From the NCBI GenBank assembly GCA_017995665.1, contig JAGOIM010000046.1:1-9795 (forward strand): a DNA stretch of 9,795 nucleotides. The letters are read 5' to 3'. A program made the translations under genes and the position numbers. Each line of letters starts with the position of its first letter. Within the stretch, counting starts at the first letter, position 1. The stretch is from Anaerolineaceae bacterium. GTDB taxonomy: Bacteria; Chloroflexota; Anaerolineae; Anaerolineales; Anaerolineaceae. Of this stretch, positions 5,988-9,795 are shown in pieces. The notes beneath the pieces are model-generated. The model did not search any database and was not told where the DNA came from. It was given only the letters and a program-made list of their open reading frames with translations.

Positions 5988-6023
5988 AAATAAAAAGGAG
6001 AGCCAATCCGTGAAAGGCTCTCC
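5988..6023 (-). terminator. Rho-independent terminator of the FMN reductase gene
   Basis: On the minus strand GGAGAGCC and GGCTCTCC (6016-6023 and 5997-6004) form a perfect 8-bp stem with an 11-base loop, followed by TTTTTATTT. It lies about 20 bases after the stop of the reductase and separates it from the chelatase promoter. Confidence 0.9.
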
Positions 6024-6044
6024 ATGGTTTTTGTGTTTTTGCGA

Positions 6045-6596
6045 TTAGGCGTAGCGGCCAATCAGGTCGACAAAGGCATAAATAATGGTTTGCAGGAAAG
6101 CCTTAGTCTCGTCAGTTTTCAGGTTGCCATCATCATCAAACAAAGTGTGGGATGAACCAATGTAGGCTTCCGGCTGTTGAACAACAGGCATGTTCATGAA
6201 GGTCAAAACCTGGCGCAGGTGATGGTTAGCGCCAAAACCACTCAGATTACCGGGGGATTGGCTGACGACCAGAGCAGGTTTGCCGTTCCAAACGGATTCG
6301 CCATAGGGGCGTGAGCCGATATCGAGGGCGTTCTTGAGGGCGGCAGGATAACTGCGGTTGTGTTCCGGGGTGACGAAGAGCACTGCATCAGCGCTTTTCA
6401 CTGCGTCGCGGAAGCGAGTATATTCAGCAGGAGAGCCATCAGCATCATAATCCTGGCTATAAAGGGGGAGATCATCGATCTTGATAAATTCGATTTGATA
6501 ATCGGCTGGGAAAAGTTTCACCAAATTATTGGCAAGGGTTCTACTGAGTGAATTGCGTCGGATTGAACCAACGATAACGGCAATTTTTTTAGACAT
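6045..6596 (-). CDS. NAD(P)H-dependent FMN reductase (flavodoxin-fold quinone/chromate reductase type)
   Basis: A 183-residue flavodoxin-fold protein, the usual size for the family. The FMN phosphate loop is GSIRRNSLSR at residues 10-19. The second flavin-contact motif is VTPEHNRSYPAALKNALD at 75-92, close to the family's PEYNxSxPxxLKNAxD. A GFGANHHLRQVL stretch near 120-131 is also typical. Family knowledge: such soluble enzymes reduce FMN, quinones, azo dyes or metals such as chromate with NAD(P)H; the natural substrate here is unknown. The ATG at 6596 has AAGGA about 10 bases upstream. The gene is a single unit with a terminator behind it; no strong promoter is obvious before it. Confidence 0.92.
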   Translation of the reverse strand: MSKKIAVIVGSIRRNSLSRTLANNLVKLFPADYQIEFIKIDDLPLYSQDYDADGSPAEYTRFRDAVKSADAVLFVTPEHNRSYPAALKNALDIGSRPYGESVWNGKPALVVSQSPGNLSGFGANHHLRQVLTFMNMPVVQQPEAYIGSSHTLFDDDGNLKTDETKAFLQTIIYAFVDLIGRYA

Positions 6597-6729
6597 ATTT
6601 ATTTTTTCCTTTTGTGTTTTACTATGTTAGGCATAAATATCTATTAAATGGCCCTTTTGAGCAACAATTTGTGCAGGGTTAGTACAAGGAGGCATGGAAA
6701 AATATAAAATGTTAATATTTCAATTCCGG

Positions 6730-6757
6730 GGACGGATATTCTGTCCTATCCTAGGAT
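6730..6757. other. small hairpin plus palindrome between the reductase and CDGSH genes
   Basis: GGACGG/CTGTCC (6730-6735 with 6741-6746, one G-U pair) is followed directly by the perfect palindrome ATCCTAGGAT (6748-6757). It lies just behind the CDGSH gene on the minus strand. No T-tract adjoins it, so it is a poor terminator candidate. The rest of 6597-6770 is A+T-rich and without a gene. Confidence 0.4.
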
Positions 6758-6770
6758 TGCTATTTGAAAT

Positions 6771-7634
6771 TTATTCGTCTTTTTTGCCGAATGCATCACG
6801 CAAGTTTTTTAGTGCGTCAGAGAGTTGGTCTTTAATGCGTTTGGCTTTGCTTTCACCGGACTCTTCTTCTGCTTCTCTGTTTCGCATTTCCAAGGCTATT
6901 TGTGCATCCCGTGCTTCGCGTTGGGCACGCCTGAGCTTATTCTCTTGCAAGGGTCGGTGAGTGCCGTCACAAAGCGGTTTTGTCCGGGAATGACCGCAAT
7001 TGCACAGCGTAACGCGGTTGCGCGGAATAAAGTCTTCGCCATCTGCACGCTCAATCGGCACATAGCCCATCACCCAGAATGGGCCGTGAATTTCTCCATA
7101 TTGCGTGCATTCGTAGGTATCGGCAATTTGCGGGGTCAGTTCCGGCTCAACATCAGGCTCATTGCTTGAAAACTTATAGGTCAGAGATCCGGATGGGCAA
7201 TCTTCAATCATCTTGATAAGCCTTGCCATTTTAACAGGGTCGCCAGATTCCTCGGTTAGTTCGGTAAAGTCGGTGTCTTTCAAGACGCAAAATCCGGAAT
7301 TCATGCAAAGCCTTGAGTGTTTGGTAACAACCAAACCATTTGGCCCGTAAAAATGGAAATCTCGCCCAAAGGGACCGTCTGTTATGGCGGTTTCTTCGCC
7401 AATCCAACCGGAATTGACATGGGCATTATCGCAGAAGGGCATATTTTTGCTTCGTCCACAACGACAAAGCAGATAAGTTTCTTTGTGGGGGACCTCGCCC
7501 CCATCCACCCAATCGAGTGGCTCCCCATAAGAGGAACAATGCTGAGATTTTTTAACCAAAGGCAAATCGCCAATCACGCGATAGGGACCGTCTTTGATAA
7601 TTTTTATTTTGAAAGGGGGTTTTAGATCTGTCAT
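6771..7634 (-). CDS. double-CDGSH iron-sulfur protein with a central Fer4_19-like domain
   Basis: A 287-residue soluble protein with two complete CDGSH-type 2Fe-2S sites: CRCGRSKNMPFCDNAH (ligands C57, C59, C68, H72) and CNCGHSRTKPLCDGTH (C211, C213, C222, H226). Between them, residues about 92-155 look like the divergent 4Fe-4S mono-cluster domain (Fer4_19), with C110, C116 and C146 in HSRLCMNSGFC and DCPSGSL. The C-terminal 60 residues are highly charged and probably form a helix or coiled coil (KLRRAQREARDAQIALE, AKRIKDQLSDALKN). The protein has no signal peptide and no membrane segment. The role in electron transfer or redox sensing is inferred from the clusters; no substrate is known. 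The ATG at 7634 follows AGGTG by 5 bases. It appears to be transcribed alone from its own promoter. Confidence 0.9.
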   Translation of the reverse strand: MTDLKPPFKIKIIKDGPYRVIGDLPLVKKSQHCSSYGEPLDWVDGGEVPHKETYLLCRCGRSKNMPFCDNAHVNSGWIGEETAITDGPFGRDFHFYGPNGLVVTKHSRLCMNSGFCVLKDTDFTELTEESGDPVKMARLIKMIEDCPSGSLTYKFSSNEPDVEPELTPQIADTYECTQYGEIHGPFWVMGYVPIERADGEDFIPRNRVTLCNCGHSRTKPLCDGTHRPLQENKLRRAQREARDAQIALEMRNREAEEESGESKAKRIKDQLSDALKNLRDAFGKKDE

Positions 7635-7654
7635 ATTTTCACCTGGATTAACTG

Positions 7655-7663
7655 ATTATAACA
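7655..7663 (-). promoter_or_regulatory. extended -10 promoter for the CDGSH gene
   Basis: The minus strand reads TGTTATAAT, a consensus -10 with the TGn extension; no good -35 is seen. Transcription would begin near 7648, about 14 bases before the ATG at 7634. Confidence 0.6.
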
Positions 7664-7722
7664 AAGACGAGTAAAATTCACCGAAAAATGAGGGCATCAA
7701 CCAATGATCTAAACAAAAAAGG

Positions 7723-7854
7723 CTTTACTGATGTTGACGATTGTCACAACTTAAGACAGCAGCGCCTAAAAAGCCCCCTCAGTAAAGTAAAATATGAAGA
7801 ATTACAGAGTTGCTTATTCTATACGAGCAACTTCATGACAATACTTATTAGTAT
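7723..7854 (+). promoter_or_regulatory. structured region upstream of degV, possible leader RNA
   Basis: Three inverted repeats stand in series. CTTTACTGA (7723-7731) pairs with TCAGTAAAG (7779-7787) around a TGAC-GATT-GTCA hairpin at 7734-7745. AGTTGCT (7808-7814) pairs with AGCAACT (7826-7832). ATACT-TATT-AGTAT lies at 7841-7854, just before the ribosome site. I do not recognise a known riboswitch class. No clear promoter is seen, so whether the whole region is transcribed is open. Confidence 0.45.
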
Positions 7855-7868
7855 ATAACGAGGTAGAT

Positions 7869-8732
7869 ATGAAAATCGTAACAGATAGTGGTGCAGACCT
7901 CTCATTTGAAGAATGCCAAAAAATGGGCGTAACCATGTTGCCCCTCAAAATAGTGATTGGCGATAACTCTTATCAAGCCGGTGTTGATATCGAAGCCAAT
8001 GAATTTTACGACATGATGGATACAAGTCCGACAATGCCAAAAACTTCAACACCTTCAATCGGTGAATTTCAACAAGCCTATGAAGAACTTGCCAAAGAAG
8101 ATCCTGAGATTTTATCCATTCACATCTCATCCGGTTTGAGCAGCACAATTGACGCAGCCCGTCAGGCGGCTGAACTGGTTGAAAATGCCCACGTCACTTT
8201 CTTCGACACGGTTAGTTTGTCAGCCGCTCAAGCTTGGTATGTAGAAGCAGCGGTCAAGCTTCGCGATGCCGGGAAAAGCATGGACGAAACTCTCCTTAAG
8301 CTAAACCAAATTCAAAGTGCTGTAACCACACATTTTACTTTGCCCGATTTGAAATTTTTGATTGCAGGTGGGCGGATTGGCCACTTAAAAGGCTTATTGG
8401 CGGTCCTTTTAGGCATCAAACCGGTGATTGAAGTGAGCAAAGTAGATGGCAAATATTATGACAAAATGAAAAAACGCTCTTTCCCTAAGGCGATTCTCGG
8501 TATTGTTGAATTGCTCGAAGAGAAACATCAGAAAGGCACAAAAATGCTTGCCCAAATTTGCACCGCCGCGAATCCAGAGGGAGGTAAGCAATTGGTTGAG
8601 GCAATGAACAAAGTTTTTGATGTTGAATGGTTGCCAGAATTTACCCTCGGGACTGCTCTGGGTGCGCACACAGGCCGTGGTTTGGTTGGCGTAATTTGTG
8701 CTGATAAATCCCAGCTGCCAGAGATTCCATAA
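7869..8732 (+). CDS. DegV family lipid (fatty acid)-binding protein
   Basis: A 287-residue protein covering the whole DegV fold. Family marks: IVTDSGADLS at 3-12; PKTSTPSIGEF at 57-67; HISSGLSST at 85-93; AGGRIG at 166-171; and GAHTGRGLVG at 265-274, where many members have HTGPG, so Arg replaces Pro. Family knowledge: DegV proteins bind a fatty acid in a central pocket, and some (FakB) present it to the kinase FakA for phosphorylation and use in phospholipids. No fakA-like gene is in the window. The start is clear: ATG at 7869 with GAGG 5 bases upstream. The gene seems to be a single unit, ended by a strong terminator at 8801. Confidence 0.95.
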   Translation: MKIVTDSGADLSFEECQKMGVTMLPLKIVIGDNSYQAGVDIEANEFYDMMDTSPTMPKTSTPSIGEFQQAYEELAKEDPEILSIHISSGLSSTIDAARQAAELVENAHVTFFDTVSLSAAQAWYVEAAVKLRDAGKSMDETLLKLNQIQSAVTTHFTLPDLKFLIAGGRIGHLKGLLAVLLGIKPVIEVSKVDGKYYDKMKKRSFPKAILGIVELLEEKHQKGTKMLAQICTAANPEGGKQLVEAMNKVFDVEWLPEFTLGTALGAHTGRGLVGVICADKSQLPEIP

Positions 8733-8745
8733 ATCGCAGTTTGAG

Positions 8746-8765
8746 ATTCTTTGGTTTCAAAGAAT
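8746..8765 (+). other. perfect hairpin just after degV
   Basis: ATTCTTTG-GTTT-CAAAGAAT is a perfect 8-bp stem with a 4-base loop, 13 bases after the degV stop. No T-run follows; it may protect the mRNA 3' end. The real terminator comes 40 bases later. Confidence 0.5.
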
Positions 8766-8800
8766 GTAGTTAGCGGACATAGAAAACATTTTCCTTTTAT

Positions 8801-8848
8801 AGCAAAACGCCGGGCAGCCTTTCCAAGCCCCGGCTTTTTGCTTTCATT
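8801..8848 (+). terminator. Rho-independent terminator after degV
   Basis: GCCGGG (8809-8814) pairs with CCCGGC (8829-8834). The outer AGCAAAA (8801-8807) pairs with TTTTGCT (8836-8842), with one mismatch between the two stems, followed by TTCATTTTG. The G+C core followed by T-rich sequence is typical. Because the outer stem is A/T, it may also work in the other direction. Confidence 0.88.
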
Positions 8849-8882
8849 TTGTTTATCGTTTATTTTTTGCCCCCTGACATCA

Positions 8883-8891
8883 TGATAAAAT
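8883..8891 (+). promoter_or_regulatory. extended -10 box directly before mgtC/sapB
   Basis: TGATAAAAT is a TGn extended -10 with one mismatch to TATAAT. Its normal start point, seven bases downstream, falls on the A of the ATG at 8898. This suggests a leaderless transcript. Confidence 0.5.
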
Positions 8892-8897
8892 TATTCG

Positions 8898-9557
8898 ATG
8901 GATGCCATACCCTTTTCTGAAATGCTCATGCGCCTTGGCCTTTCGGTTGTCTTAGGTGGGATTATTGGTGCAGAACGTGAGCACAATAATCAACCTGCCG
9001 GTTTGCGCACGAATATGATTCTGGTTATCGGTGCTTGTTTGGCGATGATGCTTTCGATTAACCTTGGCACCGTGGCCGGTGCCGACCCGGCCCGATTGGC
9101 AGCTCAAGTGGTCAGCGGTATCGGTTTTCTCGGAGCCGGTGCCATTTTGCGCTTTGGCTTCAATGTTAAAGGGCTAACCACCGCAACAACGCTCTGGACA
9201 ATGGCAATTGTCGGTCTGGCTGTCGGAATGGGTTACTACCTTATTTCAATGATAACAACCGCTGTTATTATGATTGTCCTCTCAGTTCTGGACTTGATCG
9301 AACGGCGTTTCGTACGGGCAAATATCCTCCGCACGATCATGGTCGAGGTGTATGACGTTAAGGGAATCGCAAAAGAGATCCGCAACATCGTCGACCAATT
9401 TTCATTTCAGACAACCAGCTTCTCAGTTCAGAAGAGCAATGAGAACAAATTGCTCCAAATAGAAATTGTTGCCCGTTTCAACAATTCCGAAAAACTGGAA
9501 GACCTTATTGAGCGGCTGTCGGAATTTGAAGGTCTGAAATCCTTTAATATTGAATAG
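8898..9557 (+). CDS. MgtC/SapB family membrane protein
   Basis: A 219-residue protein with about five hydrophobic helices in residues 8-135 and an ACT-like soluble C-terminal domain (about 141-219). Conserved family parts are GAEREHNNQPAGLRTNM at 24-40, QVVSGIGFLGAGAILR at 70-85 and GLTTATTLW at 92-100. Family knowledge: MgtC proteins modulate the membrane ATP synthase and help growth at low Mg2+ or inside hosts; SapB-type relatives in free-living bacteria are poorly understood, and the exact role here is unknown. No Shine-Dalgarno sequence precedes the ATG at 8898, and a -10-like box sits 6 bases upstream of it, so the mRNA may be leaderless. A shorter start is unlikely because helix 1 begins at about residue 8. 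Local G+C is the highest in the window (41 of 60 bases at 9061-9120). Confidence 0.93.
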   Translation: MDAIPFSEMLMRLGLSVVLGGIIGAEREHNNQPAGLRTNMILVIGACLAMMLSINLGTVAGADPARLAAQVVSGIGFLGAGAILRFGFNVKGLTTATTLWTMAIVGLAVGMGYYLISMITTAVIMIVLSVLDLIERRFVRANILRTIMVEVYDVKGIAKEIRNIVDQFSFQTTSFSVQKSNENKLLQIEIVARFNNSEKLEDLIERLSEFEGLKSFNIE

Positions 9558-9605
9558 TTTTATAACTTTCCCGCCGACTCTAAGCCAAACTCCTGAATGA
9601 ATTTC

Positions 9606-9635
9606 TTGACGTTTTATTGGTATTGCGAGTATACT
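9606..9635 (+). promoter_or_regulatory. promoter of the tRNA-Leu gene
   Basis: TTGACG (9606-9611), an 18-base spacer and TATACT (9630-9635) make a good sigma-70-type promoter. It ends 10 bases before the mature tRNA 5' end. Confidence 0.8.
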
Positions 9636-9645
9636 CTATGAACTT

Positions 9646-9727
9646 GCCGAAGTGGCGGAACTGGCAGACGCGCACGACTCAAAATCGTGTACCTACGGGT
9701 ATGTGGGTTCGATTCCCACCTTCGGCA
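9646..9727 (+). tRNA. tRNA-Leu (anticodon CAA)
   Basis: Acceptor arms GCCGAAG (9646-9652) and CTTCGGC (9720-9726) pair perfectly, with discriminator A at 9727. The anticodon stem CACGA/TCGTG holds the loop CTCAAAA, giving anticodon CAA, which reads UUG. A long variable arm (TACC-TACG-GGTA) marks a class II tRNA. The T arm is GTGGG-TTCGATT-CCCAC. CCA is not encoded. The length of 82 bases is normal for tRNA-Leu. Confidence 0.97.
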
Positions 9728-9731
9728 TTCC

Positions 9732-9762
9732 AAACCCCTTAACGATAAGGGGTTTCTTGTTT
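9732..9762 (+). terminator. Rho-independent terminator of the tRNA gene
   Basis: AAACCCCTTA (9732-9741), the loop ACGA and TAAGGGGTTT (9746-9755) form a perfect 10-bp hairpin, followed by CTTGTTT. It lies 4 bases after the tRNA. Nothing further is recognisable from 9763 to the end. Confidence 0.92.
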
Positions 9763-9795
9763 AAGCATAAATTGAAGCTCTCAACTCCCCTTCTT

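Noticed and set aside
6694..6960. Plus-strand open frame of 88 codons behind a strong AAGGAGG
   Set aside because: The AAGGAGG is only one base from the ATG, too close to work. Most of the frame is antisense to the CDGSH gene, and the translation has no recognisable features.
1..9795. CRISPR array, rRNA, insertion sequence or known riboswitch
   Set aside because: No evenly spaced direct repeats, rRNA-like sequence, transposase frame or recognised riboswitch core was found in reading both strands.

Overview
The window looks like a piece of a bacterial chromosome of moderate G+C. The genes are ordinary housekeeping and accessory ones, with a visibly A+T-richer block at the left (about 1-1075). 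The gene set points to an anaerobe: a DegV lipid-binding protein, an MgtC/SapB membrane protein, a CDGSH/4Fe-4S protein, an AAA+/VWA metal chelatase pair and a SEC59/phytol-kinase-like enzyme. Members of Chloroflexota (Anaerolineae) or Firmicutes-like lineages would fit. This is an inference from gene style only; there is no rRNA or other marker to fix the taxon.

Layout. (1) 1-983, plus strand: the C-terminal end of an ATPase-type transcriptional regulator with an NVGL triplet repeat, overlapping by ATGA a GNAT acetyltransferase. A strong palindrome and a hairpin follow, and the A+T-rich style stops near 1075. (2) 1092-2603, minus strand: a SEC59/VTE5-type lipid kinase and a CDF-like six-helix membrane protein in a tight operon. 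Behind them lies a remnant of a second, diverged copy of the CDF-like gene's 3' end. (3) 2604-3470: a divergent TetR-family regulator with a good sigma-70-type promoter and an inverted repeat over its -35 box. (4) 3471-3770: a gene-free stretch holding a nested-palindrome, MITE-like element. (5) 3771-5899, minus strand: a ChlI-type AAA+ ATPase and a ChlD-type VWA domain in the -1 frame relative to each other. They are joined by an A9 slippery run with an upstream SD-like sequence and a downstream hairpin, so one locus probably makes both the small and the medium chelatase subunit by frameshifting. (6) 5988-7663, minus strand: an NAD(P)H-dependent FMN reductase with a clear terminator, and a double-CDGSH iron-sulfur protein. 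(7) 7723-9762, plus strand: a structured leader plus degV, a strong terminator, a probably leaderless mgtC/sapB gene, and a tRNA-Leu(CAA) with its own promoter and terminator.

The most interesting point is the chelatase frameshift locus. Next come the paralogue remnant at 1092-1244, the palindromic intergenic element at 3551-3760 and the leaderless-looking start of mgtC. Several promoters in the window share an extended -10 (TGn upstream of a TATAAT-like box). No rRNA, CRISPR array, intact insertion sequence or replication origin was seen.
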